The translations under genes and the position numbers were made by a program. 64,000 nucleotides of DNA, from the NCBI RefSeq assembly GCF_900215335.1, contig NZ_OCMT01000004.1:186001-250000 (forward strand), read 5' to 3'. The DNA comes from Pedobacter xixiisoli (lineage in GTDB: Bacteria > Bacteroidota > Bacteroidia > Sphingobacteriales > Sphingobacteriaceae). Every line of letters starts with the position of its first letter. Positions within the stretch are counted from its first letter, which is position 1. Under the pieces are notes generated by a model. The model was not told the DNA's origin. It ran no database searches and saw only the letters and a program-made list of their open reading frames with translations. Positions 19,131 through 27,424 of this stretch are shown piece by piece.

Positions 19131-21071
19131 CTATTTGTCTTTTGAAACGACATCCCCATTTTTAAGCAGATTAGGCTTAAAAATTTTGTTTTCAATTTTC
19201 TGGTTATTAATATAATAAGATTTGACTAATAGCTTAATGTCCTTTGAAAAAATAAGTAAAGTCCATAAGAAAGTTCCAACACCAAGTAAGATCAATATTT
19301 TCCAGATGTACGTTCTTAATTTCTCATAAATATCGCCTTGACGAATCAACAACATCAAGAATACAAAAAAGCCTAAAGAAACAGCCAAACAAACAACAAA
19401 TAAGGATGCTTGGTATGCATTCTTTATAAATTGAAAGTTCGCTACTGAACTTAATACGAAAGTCACAATAGTGGTAAATATAGCGATGGTTTCCATGGAC
19501 TTCATCTCCTTGTCCACCAACTCTTTTTTCAAAGTTATTACCTCTTCTTTCATTTTACTCAGAGAACTTAATTCATCTTCTACGTTTTCTATAATTTTTA
19601 AGGAGCTTTCAACGTTGCCAATTCTTTCATTAAATTCATCAAACTCATTGATATAATTAGTCTTATTTAATGGTAACACGAAAGATGAGGCTAGAAATAT
19701 TTTATCAATTTCTGAGTTGCCAGCCTTCACTAGGCATTCTTTGAATGGAAGATGGAAAACATAATTATAATTTCTCTCCGACCATTTAATATTTCTCTTG
19801 TAATCCTTCATTATCTCCTTGCACTTAGAAATAATTGATCGCAATTCTGTCAAGTCCTTTAATACTTTCTTTTCGCTAAATTTATTTTCCAAAGATTTTG
19901 CAAGAAAACTAATTACTTTATTCTGCGGAAAGAAATTTCTAATACCCGTTGTTGCTTGGACATCTATAATGAAATCGTAATGTTCTATAAGTTTTTCATA
20001 CCCTCCATTCTCCTCAACTAATGACAGCTCATTGTTTAATGCATAATTAACTAAAATTGAGTATACAAACTTATCATAAGCATTGCTAGAGTCTTTAGAT
20101 ATTTCACACCTTCTAACAATTTCTAGTCTTATTTTCTTTAGGTTACTAAGGTTTTTAGATACATCTTTATAATACTTTATTAATCTATGAAGTTGAAGAA
20201 TTGAAAGGCTTTCAAGGCTTCGGTTTTTTAATTCATTAAAGTCAGAATAACTTCCTTGCTTCCATTCAGAGTCAAATTGATAGTGCGACTTAATTATATC
20301 AATCCATTCCTTAAATGGATTTGTAATCAGATCATTTACATCTAATTCTTGTTCAATATTGTTTTTTATATGGTGAATTGGAAAGCTGCTTATATCTTTC
20401 TTTCGTAAAATCCACTTACATAATAAATAGTCATTTTTTTCTTTTAGCAAAAGAGAAAACTTATAACCACCCAGTTTTTTAGGTTTTAACAAATCTCTAG
20501 AGTAACCTAATAAATCTCTGTAAACCCTAATGTCAGGCGTTTGAAAGTGGTCGATACGGCTTATCATTAAATTAGCTTGGACAAAAGCTAACGACTTGTA
20601 AGATTCTTTATCGAATTCTTCATTTTCCAGCGCATCTGACAGCTCCTCATTATTATGACTTATATAGTCTACACTAGATAATTTTAATTTAACCGACACC
20701 CAAACGGTAAAATCTAAATACATGTTTATAGCAACCTTAAGGCATTCAATGTAATTTCGATTTAAAACCGATTGTAATTTTTCCTGTAGTTCAGCCGCTT
20801 CTGGCAATGGCTGCGGTATATTGGCTAGTCTCTCTTTTATACCGTTAAGTATTTCTTGAAAATTATCGGCACTAACATATTCCCCTGTTAGAATTGAGAT
20901 ATTAATATTATCAAAAAAACTTTCCTTCGATATTTTGATAAGTTCCAAAAAACTATTGTAATCTTCCTCTTTTGTTTCTTCTACGACTTCTTCTAGATTG
21001 AATTTCTTATACCATTCTTCAGGAAAATTTTCTGAAATAGAAGAGAGCAATTTTTCAGATGGAGTAGCCAT
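19131..21071 (-). CDS. Coiled-coil membrane protein, downstream partner of Panacea-domain gene
   Basis: 646 aa, no family recognised. No signal peptide. Residues 1-500 are helical, charged and soluble-looking. A coiled coil runs about 485-535 (SSLSKMKEEVITLKKELVDK), then three predicted membrane helices: about 537-560 (IAIFTTIVTFVLSS), 566-588 (SLFVVCLAVSLGFFVFLMLL) and 598-618 (ILILLGVGTFLWTLLIF), and a short Lys-rich tail. It starts 4 bp after the stop of the Panacea-domain gene, so both are co-translated. A soluble sensor or effector region with a membrane anchor is consistent with a toxin or abortive-infection effector, but that is inference. Last gene of the island. Confidence 0.7.
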   Translation of the reverse strand: MATPSEKLLSSISENFPEEWYKKFNLEEVVEETKEEDYNSFLELIKISKESFFDNINISILTGEYVSADNFQEILNGIKERLANIPQPLPEAAELQEKLQSVLNRNYIECLKVAINMYLDFTVWVSVKLKLSSVDYISHNNEELSDALENEEFDKESYKSLAFVQANLMISRIDHFQTPDIRVYRDLLGYSRDLLKPKKLGGYKFSLLLKEKNDYLLCKWILRKKDISSFPIHHIKNNIEQELDVNDLITNPFKEWIDIIKSHYQFDSEWKQGSYSDFNELKNRSLESLSILQLHRLIKYYKDVSKNLSNLKKIRLEIVRRCEISKDSSNAYDKFVYSILVNYALNNELSLVEENGGYEKLIEHYDFIIDVQATTGIRNFFPQNKVISFLAKSLENKFSEKKVLKDLTELRSIISKCKEIMKDYKRNIKWSERNYNYVFHLPFKECLVKAGNSEIDKIFLASSFVLPLNKTNYINEFDEFNERIGNVESSLKIIENVEDELSSLSKMKEEVITLKKELVDKEMKSMETIAIFTTIVTFVLSSVANFQFIKNAYQASLFVVCLAVSLGFFVFLMLLIRQGDIYEKLRTYIWKILILLGVGTFLWTLLIFSKDIKLLVKSYYINNQKIENKIFKPNLLKNGDVVSKDK

Positions 21072-21075
21072 GTAT

Positions 21076-21639
21076 TTAGAATGGATTTAGTTTGAACAAC
21101 TTATCCTCTGACTTGATAACTTCTGCTGGGATCTGGTTACTTAAAACACCTGCCCTTTGCGCCATCTTATAATATTTTTGCCAAGAGTACCACGCATGAC
21201 TTAAGTTTACTAAATCAAAAGGAGGAAACTTGACCAGTAATTTATTTTGAGACTTCAGATAATCTAGTGAAAGATCTATTTCTTTTTTTATGTTCTCGTC
21301 TAAATTATCAAATATAGAAAAATCAGCGTCTTGCTTAACCTTTACACAACTGTTACTAATCGTATAAACATTCAATTCTCCATTTCTTTGTTTAATCTGT
21401 TTATAAACGGAACTTTCAACATGGCCATACGGCATAGCATAAAAATCGTCAAAAACTTCCTCCAATAAAATACTTTTTTTCTCAAGTTCGGAAGTTGCTG
21501 CTGAAACAAAGAAAAGAAGTTTTAAAGATTTAAGGACACTAAAGTTATTGGCAGACTCCTCTTCTCCTAATTCAGTGTACCAATCAATTAAGCCCTTAAT
21601 AATATATTCAAAGTAAATAAGTTTATCTTCTGGCTGCAT
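21076..21639 (-). CDS. Panacea (SocA/DUF4065-like) domain protein, putative antitoxin
   Basis: 187 aa. Residues 10-150 resemble Panacea/DUF4065: an N-terminal helix then LKLLFFVSAATSE, a FYAMPYGHVESSVYKQI stretch that is the family's PxGPVxxxVY-type signature, and C-terminal VNLSHAWYSWQKYY. Panacea domains serve as broad antitoxins (PanA) with varied toxins. The gene comes first in a two-gene unit, followed after 4 bp by a membrane protein, as expected for antitoxin then toxin. A symmetric operator-like sequence overlaps its promoter. Family call moderate; pairing as toxin-antitoxin is inferred. Confidence 0.65.
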   Translation of the reverse strand: MQPEDKLIYFEYIIKGLIDWYTELGEEESANNFSVLKSLKLLFFVSAATSELEKKSILLEEVFDDFYAMPYGHVESSVYKQIKQRNGELNVYTISNSCVKVKQDADFSIFDNLDENIKKEIDLSLDYLKSQNKLLVKFPPFDLVNLSHAWYSWQKYYKMAQRAGVLSNQIPAEVIKSEDKLFKLNPF

Positions 21640-21714
21640 TTTGGTGAGATTAATCCCTTGTAAGATAGTTTAATAAACAATATCGATTCAGAAAAGTTAT
21701 TCACAAATTCAAAA

Positions 21715-21743
21715 AGTATATTTGTTACAAACGCAAATATACT
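21715..21743 (-). promoter_or_regulatory. Promoter overlapping a palindromic operator
   Basis: AGTATATTTG, nine bases, then CAAATATACT: a perfect 10-bp inverted repeat about 75-105 bp before the Panacea gene. On the minus strand it supplies a TATATTTG -7 box (21741-21734). Overlap of dyad and promoter fits autorepression. Confidence 0.55.
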
Positions 21744-21820
21744 AATTTATTTAGCAATTAAGCCCCGCTGTAAATCTCTGAATACATTGACATACAATAG
21801 TCGTAATTGCAACTCATTGA

Positions 21821-22189
21821 TTAAATATACATATAAGACTGTGGAGGAACTGCGTTAAAGGCATCTTTAATACTTAACGGCTCACTGTACTTTATAGTAT
21901 TCTTAATTTTAATAGCATGAGCAATATCTCTATCTGCAAAATATTCGTCAAAAAAATCCTTTGTAATTCCAGAATATTTTTTTGTTAAATTCCAGATGCT
22001 ATCTGGATCAAAACTCAGTATTGTATCTATTTCAAATTCGCCGATTACTTGTTGTACTGGAGATGAAGCGTAAACTACAACGGTTTTAATATTCGGCTTT
22101 TTAAATATCACTTTTCTAAATTCAAATTTCTTTGTTCCTTCAAAAATTTTAAAGGCATATTCTGGTTTAATTGATAGTAATACTTTCAT
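21821..22189 (-). CDS. ASCH domain protein
   Basis: 122 aa covering one ASCH domain: MKVLLSIKPEYAFKIFEGTKKFEFRK has the family's K-P-x-Y-A and G-x-K-x-x-E-x-R pattern, followed by VVVYASSPVQQVIGEFEI. ASCH folds resemble PUA and bind RNA or modified nucleotides; some are hydrolases. It overlaps the PIN-domain gene by 4 bp (ATGA), making it the last gene of a tightly coupled trio. RNA binding is family knowledge; a role in the cassette is inference. Confidence 0.85.
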   Translation of the reverse strand: MKVLLSIKPEYAFKIFEGTKKFEFRKVIFKKPNIKTVVVYASSPVQQVIGEFEIDTILSFDPDSIWNLTKKYSGITKDFFDEYFADRDIAHAIKIKNTIKYSEPLSIKDAFNAVPPQSYMYI

Positions 22190-23718
22190 TTTTTGTAGGA
22201 ATATTTTGCAATGTTAATCAAATCTTCTCTTTTAATGGCACGAAATCCTCTAGGCATATCATTAATCTCTGGAATAACCCCTACTTCATTTAGCCATCTT
22301 AAATTTGGCCGCTTCGGCAATGAATGAGCATAAATAAAGTTTACTATAAAAGGTCTTCTAATTAAATGAACAGGTTTATTAAATGGGTTATGATTCCAGT
22401 GCTCTTTCAATTGCGCATCGGTAAAAACACTTCGTTTTCTACACAATAATAAAAACGTCTCTTCATCTGGAATGTTATCAATAACAGATTCAACAATACC
22501 AATAGTTGTTACCACTCCAGTATTTATAGCATTTCCAGGTATTCCAGTTCTATAAAAAACAATTATATCTCCTGACACCAAATTGCGTTCTTGCGATCTA
22601 GAAATATAAACTTTACTAAGTGCATTTCTATAAGGCTCACTTTCGATAAAATCCTTTGGTGATTCCGTTTTCAGTATAGAGTCTGGGAAAAGTTCTGTAT
22701 GATACGCTGGGTATATTGGAACAATAAAAATATTAGACTTCTTAGAGAGAAATGGTGTTGTAAACTTAGGATTTTTTATGTTTGCTGGCAATGACTTATC
22801 GAATGATCTAGTATATACATTCTCTCTACCATTTACAGTTTCTTTCACACCATGAAATACAAACCCCCAGTCTTCTAAAAGATTAATTAGCAGCCGCTGT
22901 TCTTCTCGCTTGTCAAAGATGGTTACGTAAATTTCACTGACCTTCTGTGCCAACGCATTATCAAAAACAATCTTTAAAAACCTTTCGCCTAATTTAAAAC
23001 CATTTGCAGTAACTTTAAAAGTTCCAATTTTTAATCTTTTCTTTTTGGGAAGAGCGGGATTCATATCTGAATAATTTTCATCTTCCCCTTCAACTTTAAG
23101 AAACAGAAATGCACTTAAAACATCATCTTGATAACATACGTATGCTAGTTCATCTGACTTGTTTGCAAACCATTTATCGAAACCTTGGTAGTCACCTCTA
23201 AAGCTATCAAAAAAAGCATCTTTTATGTCTGTTTCTCCAAAATAAAGCCTTTTTACCGCTAGCACTTTGTAATCCACTAATTCTGGATTTTCTGCGGTAA
23301 CTTTTTCCAAGAAAGAGTTAATCTTAAACACTCTATCGCTAATCCCTAAAAGATTTGCCTTTTTATGTATTTTCTTGTCTTCAGATATTAAACAATCGAC
23401 TCTGCCCTTAAATACTTCATTTAAGATTTTAGAGTCATTTACATCATTTTCATTATTGTCTACACTGTCACAAACATTTTTTATATCGTCTTCATAAGGC
23501 GCAACAGTCTTTAGTAAATGATAGTTAGCGATCTTAATATTAATAGTTTTAACTATATCCCTGTCTTTATGGGTATTAAGTTCTTCTACTGTAAGTGGGT
23601 GAATACATTTTATAGCTTTAATTTTGTCGAGCCAATTAAAGAGTATCCCTATATCATTGATATAAATTTTTGCAGCCTCACGATGAATTATAATGTTTGT
23701 ATCTAAAAGAACTCTCAT
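22186..23718 (-). CDS. PIN-GNAT-PUA-like fusion protein
   Basis: 510 aa, three parts. Residues 1-140 form a PIN RNase domain with acidic residues D6 (LLDTNIII), E46, D95 (NDSKIL) and D114 (SEDKKIHKKA), so it looks catalytically competent. Residues about 150-310 resemble a GNAT acetyltransferase (KIGTFKVTANGFKLGERFL, LINLLEDWGFVFHG), with a weak acetyl-CoA loop. Residues about 330-510 resemble a PUA/EVE-like RNA-binding fold (SGDIIVFYRTG, GVVTTIGIVESV). It starts 3 bp after the kinase-like gene and overlaps the ASCH gene. Probably an RNA-targeting effector; target unknown. Confidence 0.75.
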   Translation of the reverse strand: MRVLLDTNIIIHREAAKIYINDIGILFNWLDKIKAIKCIHPLTVEELNTHKDRDIVKTINIKIANYHLLKTVAPYEDDIKNVCDSVDNNENDVNDSKILNEVFKGRVDCLISEDKKIHKKANLLGISDRVFKINSFLEKVTAENPELVDYKVLAVKRLYFGETDIKDAFFDSFRGDYQGFDKWFANKSDELAYVCYQDDVLSAFLFLKVEGEDENYSDMNPALPKKKRLKIGTFKVTANGFKLGERFLKIVFDNALAQKVSEIYVTIFDKREEQRLLINLLEDWGFVFHGVKETVNGRENVYTRSFDKSLPANIKNPKFTTPFLSKKSNIFIVPIYPAYHTELFPDSILKTESPKDFIESEPYRNALSKVYISRSQERNLVSGDIIVFYRTGIPGNAINTGVVTTIGIVESVIDNIPDEETFLLLCRKRSVFTDAQLKEHWNHNPFNKPVHLIRRPFIVNFIYAHSLPKRPNLRWLNEVGVIPEINDMPRGFRAIKREDLINIAKYSYKK

Positions 23719-23721
23719 AAG

Positions 23722-24285
23722 TTATCGCATTAAAGAGGTTATTCCATCCTTGAATTTTTTCAAACCGTCTCTGTTGCCAACTATGAGGTTTTTTCCCAGT
23801 TCATTAGATAAAAAACTGGCGTATTCGACTTCTTGATTTTGCATCGACAATAAAAAATCAGCATCATAAGGCCTTTGATCTCTTTCCTCCAGGCCTTTTT
23901 GTATTTCAGTCACATTTCCAGTTACTAGGCAAAAAAGTCGTGGATTTATAGCGCTAAATAATGACAAAGGGACATTTGAGGCAATGCCTTCGGCATTCAA
24001 TAAACAGTAATGCCCATCTAAAATGTAATTGCCATCGACTTCAACGTTTTCAATTAGCCCATTTATTAATCGATTTTGAGTTGACGGAATATCTCTAACT
24101 TTTTTATTTTTAGCATCAGAGTTAATCTCTGACCACTTAATAAGTTCGCTAGCAGATAAATATTCTAAATTAAAATCTAAACAAAGCTGTTTACACAAAG
24201 TGCTTTTTCCAACACCATGTATTCCCCCGACAAAAATTATGTTATTGAAACGGGGAGTTTGTTCATTGAGAGTGTTATTATTCAT
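23722..24285 (-). CDS. P-loop kinase-like NTPase
   Basis: 187 aa. Walker A GIHGVGKST at 21-29 follows a beta strand (NIIFVG); FNLEYLSASELI resembles adenylate-kinase-type substrate loops, and DGNYILDGHYCLL carries an acidic strand end. The size and layout fit small AAA_18/adenylate-kinase-like NTPases. It opens an operon with the PIN fusion and ASCH genes, sharing a 146-bp divergent region with the recombinase at 24432. It may modify a nucleotide or control the PIN effector; inference only. Confidence 0.75.
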   Translation of the reverse strand: MNNNTLNEQTPRFNNIIFVGGIHGVGKSTLCKQLCLDFNLEYLSASELIKWSEINSDAKNKKVRDIPSTQNRLINGLIENVEVDGNYILDGHYCLLNAEGIASNVPLSLFSAINPRLFCLVTGNVTEIQKGLEERDQRPYDADFLLSMQNQEVEYASFLSNELGKNLIVGNRDGLKKFKDGITSLMR

Positions 24286-24419
24286 TTAGTGTATTGATTT
24301 AAAGTAATTATAAAAAAACTATTGCCTAAAATCAATTTTCAATTATTAACAATCACACACATTAAGATACAAAAACCTCATTATCAATATTTTAAATTGC
24401 ATTTGTACTTTTTAAATAG

Positions 24420-24427
24420 TATATTTG
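24420..24427 (+). promoter_or_regulatory. -7 promoter motif giving a leaderless GTG transcript
   Basis: TATATTTG ends four bases before the only plausible start of the recombinase (GTG 24432). A start site at the normal distance would leave essentially no 5' leader. The preceding AG makes AGTATATTTG, identical to one half of the 21715-21743 dyad. Confidence 0.5.
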
Positions 24428-24431
24428 TATT

Positions 24432-25370
24432 GTGAAACATAACTTATTTATAAGCGAAATAAGTTCATCAGATGTATTACATTCATATAAATCATCCGAT
24501 TTAGAAAACCTATCTAATAAAATATTTCTTGGTTTAGACTTGTCAAAACCAACTATAACTGACTATAAATATAGGATAGGTAAGTTTGTTGAATTTATTA
24601 AAGAAAACGGATTTGAAAGAAATACACTTTTGAACTATAAACGACAACTGCACGAAAGCAATTTCAGCATATCAACGAAGAACAAGTATTTCATTTCAGC
24701 AAAGATCTTTCTTCGTGAACTTTATCGATTAGATTATTTAGATAAGGATATTACAGTAAACATTAAAGGGTTTAAACAAAATCAAGGGCATAAAAAGGAT
24801 GGATTAACAGAAGATGATATTTTAATCATTCAAGAACATTGCAAGGCACTTACCCCAACTTCCGAAAATTTACGATTGAAAGCGCTTTTAGCGTTTTTTT
24901 TATTTCAAGGCCTCCGGCAGATTGAAGTTTGCAGAATGGATATAAATGATATTGACCTAAAAAACAAATGTGTTTTTATAACTGGAAAGGGTAGAGACGA
25001 TAAAGAAATTGTTTGGTTACACCCTTACACTGTTAAAGCAATAAAAGACTACATAAACATTGAAAAAATAAATACTGGAGCAGTATTTAAAAGCAAAAGT
25101 AATTTCTGTAATGGCAATAGACTAACTACTAAATCAATTGGGGCGATTATAAAGGCCCTGTTAAACGATCTGGATATTGACGGCACAACTCACGGATTCA
25201 GACATTTCTTCACAACAAAGCTCATTAAAAACTATAAAGGAGAATTGCTAACAGTATCAAAGTATACTCGCCATCGCAGCATTCAAATGCTGGAGGTTTA
25301 TAATGACGAAATAATAAGGCAAGCAGATTTGCCTAGGTTTTATAATGTATTTAACGATATTAAAATTTAA
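24432..25370 (+). CDS. Tyrosine recombinase (XerC/D-like)
   Basis: 312 aa, GTG start; no other start is available upstream or near the N-terminus. An N-terminal core-binding SAM-like domain (TITDYKYRIGKFVEFIKENG) is followed by a catalytic domain with Arg in FQGLRQIEVCRMD, Lys in GKGRDDKE, HGFRHFF (HxxR), RHRSIQ and the nucleophile in LEVYNDE. It is distinct from the island integrase. It is the first gene of a pair with a C39-like peptidase starting 2 bp after its stop. It may invert or excise a local segment, or be cargo. Confidence 0.87.
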   Translation: MKHNLFISEISSSDVLHSYKSSDLENLSNKIFLGLDLSKPTITDYKYRIGKFVEFIKENGFERNTLLNYKRQLHESNFSISTKNKYFISAKIFLRELYRLDYLDKDITVNIKGFKQNQGHKKDGLTEDDILIIQEHCKALTPTSENLRLKALLAFFLFQGLRQIEVCRMDINDIDLKNKCVFITGKGRDDKEIVWLHPYTVKAIKDYINIEKINTGAVFKSKSNFCNGNRLTTKSIGAIIKALLNDLDIDGTTHGFRHFFTTKLIKNYKGELLTVSKYTRHRSIQMLEVYNDEIIRQADLPRFYNVFNDIKI

Positions 25371-25372
25371 GT

Positions 25373-25771
25373 ATGAAAGTAAATCATGTTTATCAGCATG
25401 ATGACACAGGCTGCGGTATTGCTTGTGTTGCAATGATAGTTAACCAAACCTATTTCCAAGTTAAGGAAATATTAAAACAAGCAGGCTTCTTTGATAATGA
25501 TGATTATTTAGGGACTGACTTTAAGGATATGAACAAAGCACTCAATATTTTTAATTTTAGTTCTGCTTCTAAACGAAAGTTTAAAAAGTGGAATAATATT
25601 CCTGCAAAAATTGCGATAGCATCAACTAACTATGACAGCGAAGGTGGCTGGCATTGGGTTTTGTTTGTTAGAGATATAGAGGGATGCTTCATTTACGATC
25701 CAGGTAAACGAAAGAAGAAAATACGAGATTTAAGAGGAAAGCGATCTGGATGGTTTATTGAAATTATTTAA
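25373..25771 (+). CDS. C39-like papain-fold cysteine peptidase
   Basis: 132 aa, no signal peptide. The opening resembles peptidase C39: VYQHDDTGCGIACVAMI gives Cys14 at the head of a helix, with His94 in GGWHWVLFVRD and Asp109 in FIYDPG completing a triad. Family C39 usually cleaves double-glycine leaders within ABC exporters; here the domain is alone and cytoplasmic. It starts 2 bp after the recombinase and overlaps the convergent protease gene by 8 bp at the 3' ends. Its substrate could be a neighbouring gene product; unknown. Confidence 0.75.
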   Translation: MKVNHVYQHDDTGCGIACVAMIVNQTYFQVKEILKQAGFFDNDDYLGTDFKDMNKALNIFNFSSASKRKFKKWNNIPAKIAIASTNYDSEGGWHWVLFVRDIEGCFIYDPGKRKKKIRDLRGKRSGWFIEII

Positions 25772-26780
25772 ATATGTAAGTATTTAATGATTTTACTATT
25801 TCTTCACTAGGAATGCCCGCAGCATAGGAAGGCTTACCTTTTTCAAAGAATTGCTTTTGTTCAAAAAAATCTTGCGCAACAATTCCGACAACTAACCCAT
25901 GTTTATTTATAATAGGACTTCCACTATTGCCAGATGATGTTTTTGCTGAAATTAAAAAGAACTTATTGCCGTCATAATCCTCTACAAAAGAATTTACTTC
26001 CCCCTTATGATAAACTTGATAAGCTGCCTTTGTCATTGGAATAGAGGGATAGCCAATTGTAATAATTTCAGAAAGCACATCTGGCTTCGGTTCGAAATCC
26101 AAGTATAGAGATCCTAAAGGTTCTTTCAACACTATATAAGCCAAATCCAATTTAGGATCTTCAACAATCTCTTGATAAGGTAAAGCTGTATCATTATCTA
26201 AGTAAACATTAATTTTACTAGCGTTTTCTACTACGTGACGATTGGTAATTATCAAGTACTTGCTAATTTTACTATCCCCTGCCGCGTAATAATAGCCAGT
26301 ACCTATAGAGCTATCACCAATTTTATTTATGTGTTCTATCTTCACTACAGACAGCCTGTACCTATTAATTATTTGTGACCAACCACCAATAAGATTTAAT
26401 ATTAGACCTCTTTTATTCAAATACTCCGCAAACTTCCCATTAGCCCTATATCTAATTCCAAAGGATTTTTCAAAAGAGGTTGGCGCAGGTGTAAGAACAT
26501 GTTCTTCAACGAGAATTTTTAAAACTAATTCTACTGCATCAAATGAAATCCCTCCCTTAATCTTTCCTCTTTTATGTGCAAAATCTAAAAACTCATCAAT
26601 TGAAAAGTAACCAAAATCAATTGCATCATTTAGTTTATCCCTTTTCATCTGAATATTTCGTTGTTTGCTTATCGCTTTTATTTCGTCAAAGTTTCCATTC
26701 ACCTCAGCTGTAAAAAAGAGTATGACTTCATCAATCAAATCTTTATGTGTTTCGAGAAATAATTTTGGGATGTAAGTCAT
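25764..26780 (-). CDS. Trypsin-like serine protease with N-terminal helical domain
   Basis: 338 aa, no signal peptide, so cytoplasmic. Residues 1-130 are an unassigned, mostly helical region with a wHTH-like part, recalling effector-associated adaptor domains. Residues 135-335 are a chymotrypsin-fold protease: His182 in TNRHVV, Asp212 in KLDLAYI and Ser286 in SGNSGSPI. Bacterial trypsins with N-terminal adaptor domains are known from predicted conflict systems in which proteolysis triggers an effector. Monocistronic. Confidence 0.8.
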   Translation of the reverse strand: MTYIPKLFLETHKDLIDEVILFFTAEVNGNFDEIKAISKQRNIQMKRDKLNDAIDFGYFSIDEFLDFAHKRGKIKGGISFDAVELVLKILVEEHVLTPAPTSFEKSFGIRYRANGKFAEYLNKRGLILNLIGGWSQIINRYRLSVVKIEHINKIGDSSIGTGYYYAAGDSKISKYLIITNRHVVENASKINVYLDNDTALPYQEIVEDPKLDLAYIVLKEPLGSLYLDFEPKPDVLSEIITIGYPSIPMTKAAYQVYHKGEVNSFVEDYDGNKFFLISAKTSSGNSGSPIINKHGLVVGIVAQDFFEQKQFFEKGKPSYAAGIPSEEIVKSLNTYIFK

Positions 26781-26820
26781 AGTTTACGTTTCAGAAATAT
26801 AATTACAGAACGTTGAAGTT

Positions 26821-26850
26821 AAATAAAAAAGGAGGTCATCACAACCTCCT
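26821..26850 (-). terminator. Rho-independent terminator
   Basis: Stem AGGAGGT / ACCTCCT with 7-nt loop followed on the minus strand by TTTTTTATTT, 8 bp past the stop of the secreted-protein gene. Confidence 0.85.
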
Positions 26851-26857
26851 ATGTTTT

Positions 26858-27418
26858 TTAGATTTTAAATATGTAAAAGTTAAACCCTCCATCTCTACGC
26901 TTCGTAACTATTATTTCTAATTTCTTCTTATCATTTGAATAGTATCTCTTCAGTGAATTACTAACTGAGCTGCGGAAATAAAAACCCGAGCCTAGGGCAG
27001 ATTGAATTAGTTTATCACATTTTAAACTAGTAATGTCTAAAACATTAATTCCAGTAATTGGTGCGCTAATTTCTTTGTCAATGCTAATGATAAAACTTGA
27101 GGTTGGGTTTCCGTTCTTTAAAAGCACGTAAGTTATTTCATATTGTGGAATATCATGGTCTTTCGTTTGCTCATTATAAGAGAAACTAACTTTACCCTCG
27201 TCAACAAAATTCGGTAAATTTTTATCAAAGGTTTTTTTATTGGTTTTGATGATTAGCGTTTTTTGAAGACTCGAAAAATCCAATGAGAAGGTACCATTAC
27301 CATTTCCACCAATGCAAGTCTCTGATATTATCTTCTTATGTAATTCATATTTTGAGGGATCTTGTGCCTTTGTTATTATTGGCAATAGGCATATTATTAG
27401 TATTAATATTCTTTTCAT
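26858..27418 (-). CDS. Secreted protein of unknown function
   Basis: 186 aa with signal peptide MKRILILIICLLPIITKAQ. The mature part looks beta-rich and contains two Cys (ETCIGGNGNG and SLKCDKLI) that could pair in the periplasm. No family recognised. It begins 6 bp after the lipoprotein stop, and a terminator follows, so the two form an operon. Confidence 0.65.
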   Translation of the reverse strand: MKRILILIICLLPIITKAQDPSKYELHKKIISETCIGGNGNGTFSLDFSSLQKTLIIKTNKKTFDKNLPNFVDEGKVSFSYNEQTKDHDIPQYEITYVLLKNGNPTSSFIISIDKEISAPITGINVLDITSLKCDKLIQSALGSGFYFRSSVSNSLKRYYSNDKKKLEIIVTKRRDGGFNFYIFKI

Positions 27419-27424
27419 GTTTAG

